Shown: positions 9,709 to 17,816 of the stretch, one piece after another
Layout: the number at the start of each line of letters is the position of its first letter
Numbering within the stretch: the first letter of the stretch is position 1
DNA from: Vulcanimicrobiota bacterium
GTDB lineage: Bacteria > Vulcanimicrobiota > Xenobia > Xenobiales > JADMJV01
Direction of reading: 5' to 3'
Assembly: GCA_023447635.1 (NCBI GenBank)
Contig: JAEXNA010000122.1
Coordinates: 1-38,366 of the forward strand
DNA length: 38,366 nt
The notes under the pieces: model-generated
Database searches by the model: none
What the model saw: only the letters and a program-made list of their open reading frames with translations
What the model was told of the DNA's origin: nothing
Made by a program: the position numbers and the translations under genes

Positions 9709-10553
9709 TCTTCCTCCTTCTCGACCACGCGTCCGGCGTGGATCAGGCTGGCCATGCGCACTCCTTCGGAGTAGGCGACGGCTCCAGCCTGGGCAACGGT
9801 CAGCGGGCGCTCGCGCTCGTCGACCCAGGCGAGTTCGCCCGTCTCGGTCTCTTCTTCGGGGCTTCCGGCTCCAACCCAGAAGCGGGCCTCCACCAGACCT
9901 GTCTCTCCCCACACGGGGCAGCAGGCAAATCCACCGCGCACCGGGTAGCCGTGCTGACGGGCGCGACCCTGCACGTGCAAGATCTGGGCAAATTTGCCGT
10001 TGCTGTAGCTGTCGACCGAGGTGATCTTCTCGGGTTCGGCCGGCAGCGGCCAGCACTCGCGGAACAGTTGCACGACCTGCTGCGAGAGGTCGAGTTCGGT
10101 GAGCACTTCGCGGTACTCACCCAGGTTCTCGACCCGGATCGGATGGGGCACGGTGACCTCGCTCGCGGTGTCGAGCCAGACGGATTCGCCGTCGATGTCG
10201 ACCAGACCGATCCCCTTGTCGGGATGGACGTCGCGTAGGAAGCCAGGGGTCGCACCGGGCGCCTGGACAAGCAGGTTGAGCAGGGGAGAGCGCCAGTCGG
10301 GATCGGCCCACACCTCTTTGAGGAGCGCCGTGGGGATGGGCAGGCTGCGCAGCATCCAGCGCTCGACGGTGGCCTGGCACTCGACGGCGTGGCGGGCTAG
10401 CCAATCGCGCAGTTCGAGCATGGAGATGCCCTGCTCGGATTCGCGCACCGGCTTGGGGACGGAGGTGAGGACCTTACCTTTACTATTGCGACAGACCAGC
10501 TTGGCACCATCCAAGGCCAGCGCGTAGCCGCTTTCGAGTTCTACCCAGTTCAT
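9705..10553 (-). CDS. DUF4132-domain protein, short form
   Basis: The protein has 282 residues and is the first gene of the minus-strand operon. Typical DUF4132/MolR-YehI C-terminal features appear in order: KLVCRNSKGKVL, LRDWLARH followed by ECQATVERWMLRSLP, VWADPDWRSPLLNLLVQ, a DGESVWLD strand, VPHPIRVENL, a Q-rich QQVVQLFRE helix, SNGKFAQILH, and the terminal VAYSEGVRMASLIHAGR. Full DUF4132 proteins, such as E. coli YehI, are over 1000 residues, so only the C-terminal module is encoded here. The adjacent 1552-residue protein may supply the rest. No Shine-Dalgarno is seen before the ATG. The stop overlaps the next start (ATGA). The function of DUF4132 is not established. The reading frame and family assignment are firm. 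Confidence 0.85.
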   Translation of the reverse strand: MNWVELESGYALALDGAKLVCRNSKGKVLTSVPKPVRESEQGISMLELRDWLARHAVECQATVERWMLRSLPIPTALLKEVWADPDWRSPLLNLLVQAPGATPGFLRDVHPDKGIGLVDIDGESVWLDTASEVTVPHPIRVENLGEYREVLTELDLSQQVVQLFRECWPLPAEPEKITSVDSYSNGKFAQILHVQGRARQHGYPVRGGFACCPVWGETGLVEARFWVGAGSPEEETETGELAWVDERERPLTVAQAGAVAYSEGVRMASLIHAGRVVEKEEE

Positions 10554-10645
10554 AGGAGGTCGCCTTCGGTTGCCTCCCTGGCAGCTCCTCGCCTCCCGAT
10601 GGGTTTATTGGAGGTTGCTTTGCAATGTAAAGCGAAACGGTGGGA
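10554..10645. promoter_or_regulatory. Divergent intergenic region before the MoxR/vWA operon
   Basis: These 92 bases separate the minus-strand operon from a plus-strand lipoprotein gene, so they must hold both promoters unless transcription comes from further away. On the minus strand TTTACA, a 16-base spacer and AATAAA is a weak sigma-70-like match. A purine-rich GTGGGA lies directly before the lipoprotein ATG at 10646. No operator-like palindrome is evident. Confidence 0.35.
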
Positions 10646-11068
10646 ATGTATCGTTTTGGCTGTCTGGTGATGGTGTTGCTGGTTTTCTCGGCCGTCCACG
10701 GCTGCAAAGTCGGCCTGCTCGAGCCGGTTCTGGAGGCCACTCCGTCGCCTCCCCCGGTCGAGCGAGTCGAGCGCTGGCCCAGCCCGTCCGGGGGGCTGGA
10801 GGTCGTGGTACTGACTCGTAACGGCGGAGCGACCGTGGCCTATCGGACGGATGTGCACGTTGTGGAGGCGGGGGGAGAGCCCCAGGGCGAGCCGCTGATC
10901 CTGGCTTCGCGAGTTCGCGATCTGAACGTCGAGTGGGCCTCCGAGCAGCAGGTCGTTCTCAAGGCCAGCCAAGCCCAGGTCTTTCGACTAAAGCGAGAGT
11001 TTCTGGTCGCGGGGTCCGGGCCTAAGGTCCGTCTCGAGTTGCAGGTTCCCAACGCCGGGAGGCTCTGA
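10646..11068 (+). CDS. Small putative lipoprotein
   Basis: The protein has 140 residues, counting from the ATG at 10646 rather than the GTG two codons upstream. A hydrophobic leader ends in SAVHGC, a lipobox-like site with C20 as the likely lipidated residue; His at -2 is unusual. After a Pro-rich linker comes a compact beta-rich domain (PSGGLEVVVLTRNGGATVAYRTDVHVV and following). This loosely resembles the DUF5412 type of short lipoprotein, with its conserved Gly-Ala-Thr turn. It is probably anchored in the membrane facing the periplasm. It is transcribed divergently from the MoxR/vWA operon, and there is no evidence that it works with it. Confidence 0.6.
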   Translation: MYRFGCLVMVLLVFSAVHGCKVGLLEPVLEATPSPPPVERVERWPSPSGGLEVVVLTRNGGATVAYRTDVHVVEAGGEPQGEPLILASRVRDLNVEWASEQQVVLKASQAQVFRLKREFLVAGSGPKVRLELQVPNAGRL

Positions 11069-11131
11069 CGGTCTCCGGATGTGGGGCGGAACTTCCGGGT
11101 CGGCGAGAGAAGAGCGGGTTGGAGGCTGGAG

Positions 11132-11823
11132 ATGTTCGAACAGAGCGCGGCGTATTACGACCTGGTTTATCAGTCCAAAGACTATCACGGAGAGGCTCAG
11201 AAGCTAAGCTCTCGCATTCCCGAGAGCGCCCGCACGCTGCTCGATGTGGGCTGCGGCACGGGGCAGCATCATCGCTATCTCACCGACCGGTTTGCTGTGC
11301 ACGGTGTCGATCTGAACTCGACGATGCTCGAGATGGCTCGAATCAAGAATCCTCGGGCGGAGTATCACGAGGGCGACATGCGCTCGTTTGCCAGGGGCGA
11401 CGGTACGATGTCGTGACCTCCCTGTTCAGCGCGATCGGCTACTGCCTGACGCTCGAGGACGTGGTCGCCTCGCTTCGCACGATGGCGTCACACCTGGCCG
11501 AGGACGGTCGACTCCTCCTGGAGCCGTGGCTGGAGCCGCAGGTCTGGACCCCTGGCCGCATCTTCAGCGAACTGAGCGGCGACGACAGCGTGCAGGTTTG
11601 CCGCATGAGCGAGAGCCGCCTGGAAGGGCGCGTGTCGGTGGTGGAGTTCCACTATCTGGTCGGGCAACCGGGACAGGGCGTCACCTCGTTCCAGGAGACC
11701 CACCACCTCGGCCTCTACACTCGCGAAGAGATGCTGACGGCCTTCGAAGAGGCCGGCCTCGCCGTGACTTTCGATGAAGTCGGACTCAGCGGACGCGGCC
11801 TGTACACCGCTCGGCATCCTTGA
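11132..11823 (+). pseudogene. Class I SAM methyltransferase, broken by one frameshift
   Basis: The ATG at 11132 follows GGAGG at a 6-base spacing. The first frame gives a typical class I start: motif I LLDVGCGTG (36-44), acidic D60 at the end of motif II, then EYHEGDMRSFARG. It then hits a stop at 11414-11416. The continuation RRYDVVTSLFSAIGYC and the rest of the fold up to the stop at 11823 lie in another frame, starting just after a run of four G at 11394-11397. Adding one base there restores a full-length protein of about 230 residues. The downstream half keeps good coding character, so the lesion is recent or is an assembly error at a homopolymer. The substrate cannot be inferred. Confidence 0.8.
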
Positions 11824-11856
11824 GGGATCTCTAGCGGAGGGTGCGAAGGCGAGGAG

Positions 11857-12570
11857 ATGACGTTGCGACACTGCCTCCTCCCTCTGCTCTTCCTCCTCCT
11901 GGCCCCAGCCCACGCCCAAGAGGAGCCGGCTCCAACCGTCCTTCCCGACCCGGTCGGACAGGTGATGTACGTGCGTCAGAGCCCGGCCGACAGAGTGGCG
12001 GCTGGATGGCTGGCGCTCGTGGCGAAGCGTCCGGACCTGAGCGGGTCAGCGTTCGTAGGAACCCCCAGCCTTGGCTGGACGGGGGTGATCGTAAGGGCCC
12101 TGGAAAGAACGGAGCCCGAAGTTTCCTCGGGGGTCTCCAAGGAGCTTTCGAAGAATCTCAAAGCGCCCGTGCTGCATCTGATCCTGAGCGAGGACGGACG
12201 GGCCTGGTATTTTTACTGGGATAAGGGCCAACTGGTGGACCGCTACTGCTCCAACCCTGGCCGTCCCGGCGAGGTCCCGATCGAGCAGGTCCGTTCCTGG
12301 CAAGGCCGACCCGAACTGCTGCTGCCGGTGGCCAGCGGAACCCCGCTTTCCAAACTGCGCAGCGAGGTCAGCATCACCGATTTCAACGCCTTCCTCTACT
12401 CGTACTATCCCGAGATGAAGGTAGAGCGTCCCGGCGCGTGGAGAATGCCGGCTGACCTGATGGCGATGCTGGTGCAGGTGATGGGAGTCTCTCACACTCC
12501 CGCCCCGTACCTGAGCATGAAGTCCCAGCCGGGCTGGACCCGTATCGCTCCGGCTGCCCCGGGCGAGTAA
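11857..12570 (+). CDS. Secreted protein of unknown function
   Basis: The protein has 237 residues and its ATG lies immediately after GGCGAGGAG. The N-terminus MTLRHCLLPLLFLLLAPAHA is a clear signal peptide with an AHA cleavage motif, so the mature protein is exported. The mature domain has a beta-rich stretch with several aromatic residues (HLILSEDGRAWYFYWDKG) and a conserved-looking CSNPGRPGEVP segment. No catalytic motif or repeat is recognised. It lies 33 bases after the broken methyltransferase and could be cotranscribed with it. I do not recognise the family. Confidence 0.65.
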   Translation: MTLRHCLLPLLFLLLAPAHAQEEPAPTVLPDPVGQVMYVRQSPADRVAAGWLALVAKRPDLSGSAFVGTPSLGWTGVIVRALERTEPEVSSGVSKELSKNLKAPVLHLILSEDGRAWYFYWDKGQLVDRYCSNPGRPGEVPIEQVRSWQGRPELLLPVASGTPLSKLRSEVSITDFNAFLYSYYPEMKVERPGAWRMPADLMAMLVQVMGVSHTPAPYLSMKSQPGWTRIAPAAPGE

Positions 12571-12607
12571 GGGCGCTACTCGGGTTCGGACGCCTCAACG
12601 ATGTGAG

Positions 12608-13831
12608 CTAGCTGGCCAGCCCCGCCATCCCACGCCCATACCAGTCGTTGACCCGGGCTACGATCTCACCGCGGGTGATGCTGCCGTCGTTGTTGGTGTC
12701 GAGACTTCTGTTGTTCTGGTAGTTGGTGCTGCTACCGCTGGCCGTGTAGATGGCGTCGCTGTTCGCGTTGTCGATAGCGGCGGGAGCAAAGACAGCCAGG
12801 TATAGCTCCTCCCGGGTAACCGGACCTTCCACGCCTCTTGCTTCCATGGTATCGCGCAGGTAATCGCGAGCGTGGTCTAACTGCTGGGAGAAGGTCATCT
12901 GGGACAGCATCTCCTTGTCGATCGGACCCAGCCCTTGCTCGGCCCGGCGCTTATTCATATCGGTGATAGCGGTCTCGGTAAACTGGATGATCCCTACCGC
13001 CCCGTCCGGGTTCCCGTTGGCTCGGATGGCAGGGTCGAATTTTCCAATCGTCTCGGTCGCGAAGACAGACATCAGGTCGTTGGCCGTGGTCTGGAGCTCT
13101 TCGGCATACTCGCGAACTTTCGCCTGATCTTCGGCGCTGATCATGTCGCCATAGATCATCTCGCCTTCCTTCGAGGCGGCCTTGCGAGCCGCATCGGCGG
13201 CTTTCTGCTCTTCCGGGCTCTTCGCCGGCTCGGGGCCGAGAAGGGCGGCACGGGTCTGGTCGCCGACCTTGCCGTCGACCTCCAGGCCGTTCTGCTGTTG
13301 GAACTGGCGGACCGCGTCTTCGGTGTTCCCTCCGAATCTGCCGTCGACTTCCAGGTTGGCGCCGAGAGCGTCGTTCAGCGCCTCCTGCAGGGCGGTGACA
13401 GCGCCGTTGTCGGGCGAGCCTGGCTTGATGACACCGTCGCCCAGCGCGTCCTTCATAGCGTTATAATCTGTTGCGCTGCGGCCCTCAGTGGCCTGGGAAG
13501 ACTTATCCTTCGTCGATTTGTCTTTGCTCAGCTTGTCTTCCTGGGTGGACGACTCTGCGCCCCAGGCGCTGGCGAAAGCGTCGACCGAACCAGAGCGCTC
13601 TTCTTTCTCTTTGGCTTCCGAGCTGATCGTGCTGCGGTCGCTAGAACTAGAGCTAGAGCTAGAGCTCGAACTGCTCTTGTCCTTCGACTTCTCCGAGCTC
13701 GACGAGCTGCTCGAGACGCTGGAGCTGCTCGAACTCGCGCTGCTGCTGCGGGACTCGCTCGAGCTACGGCTGGAGCTGGAGCTGGAGGAGGACGAAGAAC
13801 TGGAACTGGAGGAGGAAGATACGCTGCTCAT
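12608..13831 (-). CDS. Poly-serine muramidase-like protein with peptidoglycan-binding domain
   Basis: The protein has 407 residues from the ATG at 13831; the longer upstream reading has poor composition. Residues 2-64 are almost pure serine in three blocks separated by charged residues, and a Lys/Glu/Asp-rich linker runs to about 120. Residues 141-198 match a PG_binding_1 repeat (VDGRFGGNTEDAVRQFQ, then VDGKVGDQTRAALLG). A lysozyme/transglycosylase-like region follows: E260 in FATETIGKFDP and GAVGIIQF at 277-284 resemble the catalytic-Glu and substrate-cleft motifs of goose-type and phage lysozymes. An EF-hand-like loop DTNNDGSITRGE occupies 378-389. No signal peptide is visible although the domains suggest a cell-wall target, so export by a specialised route is plausible. 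It lies 113 bases downstream of the 399-residue gene on the same strand. Confidence 0.7.
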   Translation of the reverse strand: MSSVSSSSSSSSSSSSSSSSSRSSSESRSSSASSSSSSVSSSSSSSEKSKDKSSSSSSSSSSSSDRSTISSEAKEKEERSGSVDAFASAWGAESSTQEDKLSKDKSTKDKSSQATEGRSATDYNAMKDALGDGVIKPGSPDNGAVTALQEALNDALGANLEVDGRFGGNTEDAVRQFQQQNGLEVDGKVGDQTRAALLGPEPAKSPEEQKAADAARKAASKEGEMIYGDMISAEDQAKVREYAEELQTTANDLMSVFATETIGKFDPAIRANGNPDGAVGIIQFTETAITDMNKRRAEQGLGPIDKEMLSQMTFSQQLDHARDYLRDTMEARGVEGPVTREELYLAVFAPAAIDNANSDAIYTASGSSTNYQNNRSLDTNNDGSITRGEIVARVNDWYGRGMAGLAS

Positions 13832-13944
13832 ACCCGTAGCTTGCCAGGATCGGTTGCGTGGTCGCCTTATTTTTGGGCCGGTCCATGTTACCAGCTTGTA
13901 AACTTCATCGGGTGGGGTCATGCGCGCCAGCATCCATGGGCTCG

Positions 13945-15144
13945 CTAGACCTCGCCGCGCTGGACGGCGCGCAGACGAGCCAGCTCGGCCTGGGCGCGTT
14001 TTCCGGCTGCAGTGTCGCCGTTCGCTCGGGCCACCTCGATACGGTCGAGGTTGCCCTGAACAGCGCGGACGAAGGAGGCGGGGTCGCCTTTGAGCTGGTA
14101 CTTCAGCTGCTCGTTGTCGAACTTGGCGCTGATGGCTGAAGCGCGGTAGAGGGGGTCTTCAAGTACGGGATTCAGCGCCGCTTCGGGCTCGCCGTAGGCG
14201 ATGCGAACACCGGCTTGCACTCCCTGATCCAGGCCGGTCGTGCTTCCGATGGCGCGTCCCAGACTGTAGCCGGTGGCGGCAGCGACGGTGCACAGTCCGA
14301 GTATGGTAGCGCCCCCAACCGCCGCGCCGGGCGTGGCACAGGTAGCCAGAGCGGCTTCGACTGCGTTGGCCACAGGGGAAAGGGAGGCGATGGCGCTCAC
14401 GCCGCTGGCCGCCGTATCCACCCCTTTCTCGACAGCGGTCATGGTATCGCCTTTCTTGTAGGCGTCATAGCACTCATAGCCGTTGATACCGGCCCCGGCG
14501 AAGCTCAAGGCGCTGCCGCCGCCATCGATCAGCGACCTGGCCGTCGAGCCGATGGAGACGAGCTTGGCGCCCGCGGCCAGCTTGACGCCCTCGGCCAGGG
14601 GGATTTTGGAGCCCACCCAGGAGCCTACTTTGGGGCCCCACTTGGCGACCTGAGAGCCGCACACCTGAGCTTCTTCGATAACGCCAGTCGCCATCTCGCA
14701 GAGGCCTTTTTTGATGTTGCCTTGACGGACGTCTTCCATGCCCTGGGTAAAGTTGAGAAATCCAGAAACAGCCTTCATCCCGTTGTCGACCGTGGTCCAG
14801 CGGTGCTCTGGAGTGCTGCCACCCTTCGCGCTGCCGTGAGCCGTGTCGGGAGCATCAGGGGTTGGAGCGGGGGAGGGGGCCTCAGGGGTCAACGTGATCG
14901 TCGCCTTCGCAGCGCCGTTCTTACCTCTGGCCTCGGCGAACTTGGAAAGCTTCTCCTGGTTGGCCAGGTCGAGGTCGACCCCTCCCTGTCCTAGCGTCAC
15001 GGTGTCGCCTGTGGCGATGGCGTTGCTGGTCGGCTGAGCTTTCGCCGCAACTTCGGCTTTTTGAACCGGAGCGGTAGCTTTCGGCTTACTGGCCCTGACG
15101 GCGGGGGAGGTCTGGCTCTTGGCTTCAACACGAGGGGTGGACAT
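13945..15144 (-). CDS. Gly/Ala-rich putative membrane-active protein
   Basis: The protein has 399 residues; the ATG at 15144 is preceded by AGGAGA at a good distance. The N-terminal 110 residues are low-complexity Ala/Pro/Lys with a DTVTLGQGG motif, and no signal peptide is present. The central and C-terminal parts contain amphipathic and hydrophobic Gly/Ala-rich segments (for example KLAAGAKLVSIGSTARSL and VGGATILGLCTVAAATGYSLGRAIG), of the kind seen in pore-forming or translocating regions of secreted toxins. The last 70 residues are charged and helical. It probably forms an operon with the downstream muramidase-like gene, which also lacks a signal peptide. An effector or structural secreted role is inference. 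I do not recognise a family. Confidence 0.6.
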   Translation of the reverse strand: MSTPRVEAKSQTSPAVRASKPKATAPVQKAEVAAKAQPTSNAIATGDTVTLGQGGVDLDLANQEKLSKFAEARGKNGAAKATITLTPEAPSPAPTPDAPDTAHGSAKGGSTPEHRWTTVDNGMKAVSGFLNFTQGMEDVRQGNIKKGLCEMATGVIEEAQVCGSQVAKWGPKVGSWVGSKIPLAEGVKLAAGAKLVSIGSTARSLIDGGGSALSFAGAGINGYECYDAYKKGDTMTAVEKGVDTAASGVSAIASLSPVANAVEAALATCATPGAAVGGATILGLCTVAAATGYSLGRAIGSTTGLDQGVQAGVRIAYGEPEAALNPVLEDPLYRASAISAKFDNEQLKYQLKGDPASFVRAVQGNLDRIEVARANGDTAAGKRAQAELARLRAVQRGEV

Positions 15145-15296
15145 CTTCGTTCTCCTGGATTCGGACTGGACTCTTAAACCGAGATTACGAAGTCTAAAAG
15201 ATCGCCACAGTGACAGTCGTCACCCGAAGTTGTTACCAGATTGCGACGAGCGTCCCGACCGACAGGGGCCTTCTGTCGTCGGGCGAACGAGAGGGG

Positions 15297-15650
15297 ATGG
15301 CGGATTTTCTGCTGACGGTCGCACTTCCGGTCGGGCTCGCGCTGAGCCTGGCCTCGCTGGTCCATTGCGTGATCGCGCGCAAGGGGACGGCATGGTTTAT
15401 GGTGATCGTGCTGCTGGGGCCGCTCGGCTGGATTTTCCATCTGGGCGCTTGCATGGGCTGGTTCAAGTTCGGCTCGAGCCAGCCCGGCAGTGTCGAGCAG
15501 ACTCCGACGTCGTCGCGTCGCTGCCCCCGCTGTCAGCAGCCGGCCGCCACGCTGCACGGCTTCGACGACGGCCGCCTCACCATCCTGATGTGCCAGATGT
15601 GTAAGTCCGAGATGGAGTTCCGTCGCTCCGGGTTCTCGCTTCCCGAATAA
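15297..15650 (+). CDS. Small membrane protein with C-terminal zinc ribbon
   Basis: The protein has 117 residues from the ATG at 15297, preceded by GAGAGGGG; the longer in-frame start is less likely because its extension lacks the membrane-protein character. There are two predicted membrane helices, about residues 4-25 and 32-50. The second has the GPLGWIFHLG turn seen in PLDc_N-type helical hairpins. A soluble tail follows with CPRC (C76, C79) and CQMC (C99, C102), a four-cysteine zinc ribbon. It is likely an inner-membrane protein with a cytosolic metal-binding tail. Function unknown. Confidence 0.6.
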   Translation: MADFLLTVALPVGLALSLASLVHCVIARKGTAWFMVIVLLGPLGWIFHLGACMGWFKFGSSQPGSVEQTPTSSRRCPRCQQPAATLHGFDDGRLTILMCQMCKSEMEFRRSGFSLPE

Positions 15651-15673
15651 GTCCCGAGGCTTCGAGGTAGAGC

Positions 15674-15704
15674 GTGCGGAGATTAGAGTATATAATCTCC
15701 GCAC
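15674..15704. terminator. Perfect 12-bp hairpin between convergent genes
   Basis: The arm at 15674-15685 is exactly complementary to 15693-15704, with a 7-base loop. It sits between the stop of the zinc-ribbon gene (15650) and the converging repeat-protein gene (end 15733), so it can serve both strands. There is no long T-run on either side, so it may be a bidirectional transcript-end structure rather than a classical intrinsic terminator. The motif TGCGGAGA recurs just downstream. Confidence 0.6.
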
Positions 15705-15732
15705 ATCATGCGGAGAATGTTCCCGAGTCTTG

Positions 15733-16756
15733 TCACGGGCCGGTGACGAGCTGGAAGCCGGCCCAGTAGAACGGGTGGGGCCAGTTTCGGGCGGTGTTGA
15801 TTTGCGCGACATCTTTGGCTTCGTCGAAGCGAGACATCGCCGTGAACCATCCAGCCAACATTTTGACCCCCAACAGGCTGAGGTTTGGCTGGCCCTTGGT
15901 GAAGCTGAGTTCGGAGTCCAGGAGCCCACGGACCAGTTCGGGTCGACGTTTTAACTTTTCCCCTAGCGCCTGGCGAAGAGCGTCTCTGATGGTGCCCTGC
16001 GAGTTGTCGAAGTTGGCTCCGTGGTAAGGCCAGATCGTTAGGTAGGCGTTTGGTCAGCACGATCGCCTCAGGAGCCAGGTCACCGGTCTGTTCCAGATGC
16101 TGCCGCAAGGAACGAGCGCGGTAGATCAGAGCGGCGGTGGCATCGCCTCGTAGAGTGCTGCTCTGGGCCAGGACGGCCCAAAGACTGGCGGCCTGCTCGA
16201 ATTTCCGTTCCCGACTAGCCAGCATGGCCTGGGCGTCGACCACCAGACGAGGTTCCACGTTGGGAAGCTTGGCGAGCTTTTCGACAATCTGTCGCGTCGT
16301 ATCCAGGTCGCCGGAGGCGTGTTGGATTTGATATATCAGAAGTCTGGCCAGGTTCCGAGCCGGGCCCTCTTGCCGGAGGCCTTCCTTCAGTAGGCGCATG
16401 ATGACTTGGCGTTTCTCGACAGAAGTGGGGCGAGGGGTTTTGCTCTCTTGATGGATCTTCACCAGATAGTAGACCGCCAGGCTCTCGACAGGAATCTCTG
16501 AGATCGAGATTCGATCGGTGAACGTGTAGGAGCGGTGAGGCAGGCCCGACAGAACGGCGAGTTCCGCTCTGGCCAGATCTCGTTGGGATCCCTCGGCCAC
16601 TTTCTCGGCAAGCCGGGCGGCCTTCTCGTACTCGAAGCTGTCGAGCGCCTCATGAAAGGCGTCCCAGGCGGGCGACTGCGCTTGCGCTGGCGCGACCTGC
16701 GAGAGCAGCACACCCGCTGTCGCCAGAGCCCGCACGACTCTCGTCCTCCAACCCAT
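15733..16756 (-). pseudogene. Secreted helical-repeat protein with CHAT-like tail, frameshifted
   Basis: The ATG at 16756 encodes a signal peptide (VVRALATAGVLLSQVAPAQA), then TPR-like helical repeats to about residue 235 (EAIVLT). From there the frame turns to Arg/Pro/Gln-rich nonsense. The neighbouring frame continues sensibly (NAYLTIWPYHGANFDNSQG and onward) and ends in NWPHPFYWAGFQLVTGP with a TGA at 15733-15735. The switch lies at a run of three T (A on the coding strand) at 16049-16051; removing one base rejoins the frames into a protein of about 340 residues. The ending resembles the C-terminus of CHAT-domain proteins (HPxYWAxF), but the catalytic His/Cys segment of CHAT is not seen. 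The break is either a real mutation or a homopolymer error. Function unknown. Confidence 0.7.
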
Positions 16757-16808
16757 CGCCGCAGCTTCGAGACGTTACCAGGTTCGCCTCCGTTGGAGCG
16801 ACCCCGAG

Positions 16809-16991
16809 CTATGCCATCTCGTGGTGGTGAACCGGGGGTCTCACGGGAGCGCTGGTAGAGACGCCGATGGCGACGCAGAACATCCAGCCCAGCAGCGCCA
16901 CGGGGTCGTGGGTCTGTACGATGAAGGCGAAGGAGAGGACGGCGACGAGGAGCATCGCGAGAAAGGAAAGGGTCTTTGTCAGAGCGGTCAT
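16809..16991 (-). CDS. 60-residue membrane protein with His-rich tail
   Basis: The ATG at 16991 has a GGAGG ribosome site six bases upstream on the minus strand (CTGGAGGCCGCT), which selects this start over longer readings. The protein has two hydrophobic helices, TLSFLAMLLVAVLSFAFIV and a second around ALLGWMFCVAIGV, joined by a short QTHDPV turn. It ends in VRPPVHHHEMA. The size and topology suggest a two-helix inner-membrane protein. The terminal histidines may bind metal, which is inference. No family is recognised. Confidence 0.6.
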   Translation of the reverse strand: MTALTKTLSFLAMLLVAVLSFAFIVQTHDPVALLGWMFCVAIGVSTSAPVRPPVHHHEMA

Positions 16992-17150
16992 AGCGGCCTC
17001 CAGAGAGATTAAGATTTGCCGACCTCGAGACTGTTCCGAGAAGGGGTCGCTGGCCGTAGTCAAGCGATGTCTCTCGGGCGTATCTCTACTGTAACCCGCC
17101 AACCTTTAGCAGCCCCTTGCCCTTCCTAAGCGCTTCCTAAAGAGGCCCCG

Positions 17151-17627
17151 CTAGAAGCAGGCGCGCCGAGTGAAGTCCTCGTCGTTACGGAAGCTGATGT
17201 AGGAGACGGCTTCCAGGCAGCCCAGCAGCATGGGGACGAAGGTCCAGCTGAATAGGAAGTAGATAAGGCCCCAGCCGCTCCGCCCGACGTAGAACTTGTG
17301 GATGCCGAAGCCGCCGAAGAAGAAGGCCAGAAGCGCAGCCGTCCAGCGGCTCTTCAGATAGGAAGGCGCGGCGACCCCGACGGTGTTATTGATAACGTTG
17401 TTCACCACGACCTGAGACGGAGCAGCCTGAGGCAGCGCTCCCGTCGCTCCCAGCGTGCCCGTGGGGCTGCCGAATAGCTCACCGCAGTGTCGGCACTTCA
17501 GCGCCGCAGCTTTGACCGTCTCGGCGCAGAAGGGGCAAGCCTTCTCGTCGACGGCAAGCCCCTGGTTCACAGGCATGAGTTCGGTGCGAGGCGTGAAGAG
17601 TGGAACGTTCCTGCCGTCGTTGTTCAT
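17151..17627 (-). CDS. Zinc-ribbon TM2-domain membrane protein
   Basis: The protein has 158 residues from the ATG at 17627; a TTG 13 codons upstream is possible but less likely. A zinc ribbon lies at residues 31-48 (CPFC and CRHC, Cys 31, 34, 45, 48), followed by an Asn/Val linker and a TM2 domain (about 92-145). The TM2 part shows the characteristic first helix, the GGFGIHKFYVGRSGWGL turn and the second helix. TM2 proteins are small two-helix membrane proteins of unclear function, often with a cytosolic zinc ribbon. It is transcribed divergently from the helicase operon across a 189-base gap that contains a TGTCAG/CTGACA palindrome, so shared regulation is possible. Confidence 0.8.
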   Translation of the reverse strand: MNNDGRNVPLFTPRTELMPVNQGLAVDEKACPFCAETVKAAALKCRHCGELFGSPTGTLGATGALPQAAPSQVVVNNVINNTVGVAAPSYLKSRWTAALLAFFFGGFGIHKFYVGRSGWGLIYFLFSWTFVPMLLGCLEAVSYISFRNDEDFTRRACF

Positions 17628-17697
17628 TGCGAAAAGACCCCTTACGGAAAATGATGAGGCAGGCAACCGCCACGAAACGCACCTTAGCAGCCCCCCC

Positions 17698-17712
17698 TGT
17701 CAGATCCTGACA
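17698..17712. promoter_or_regulatory. Inverted repeat TGTCAG-N3-CTGACA, candidate operator
   Basis: A perfect 6+3+6 palindrome lies in the divergent gap between the TM2 gene and the helicase gene, about 105 bases before the helicase start. It is preceded by a run of C. A closely related element in the opposite orientation overlaps the helicase stop codon at 20552-20568. Half-site symmetry and spacing are typical of a dimeric repressor site. No cognate regulator gene is in the window. Confidence 0.45.
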
Positions 17713-17816
17713 CACGCTCAGCGACGATTTTTGTCAAAGGACTCGTTTCTCGCGGTCCGAACTTCACCGGTCGTCAGCGAGCCCTTTGCGCTCGACTCAC
17801 CCAGGAGGCCTTACCG

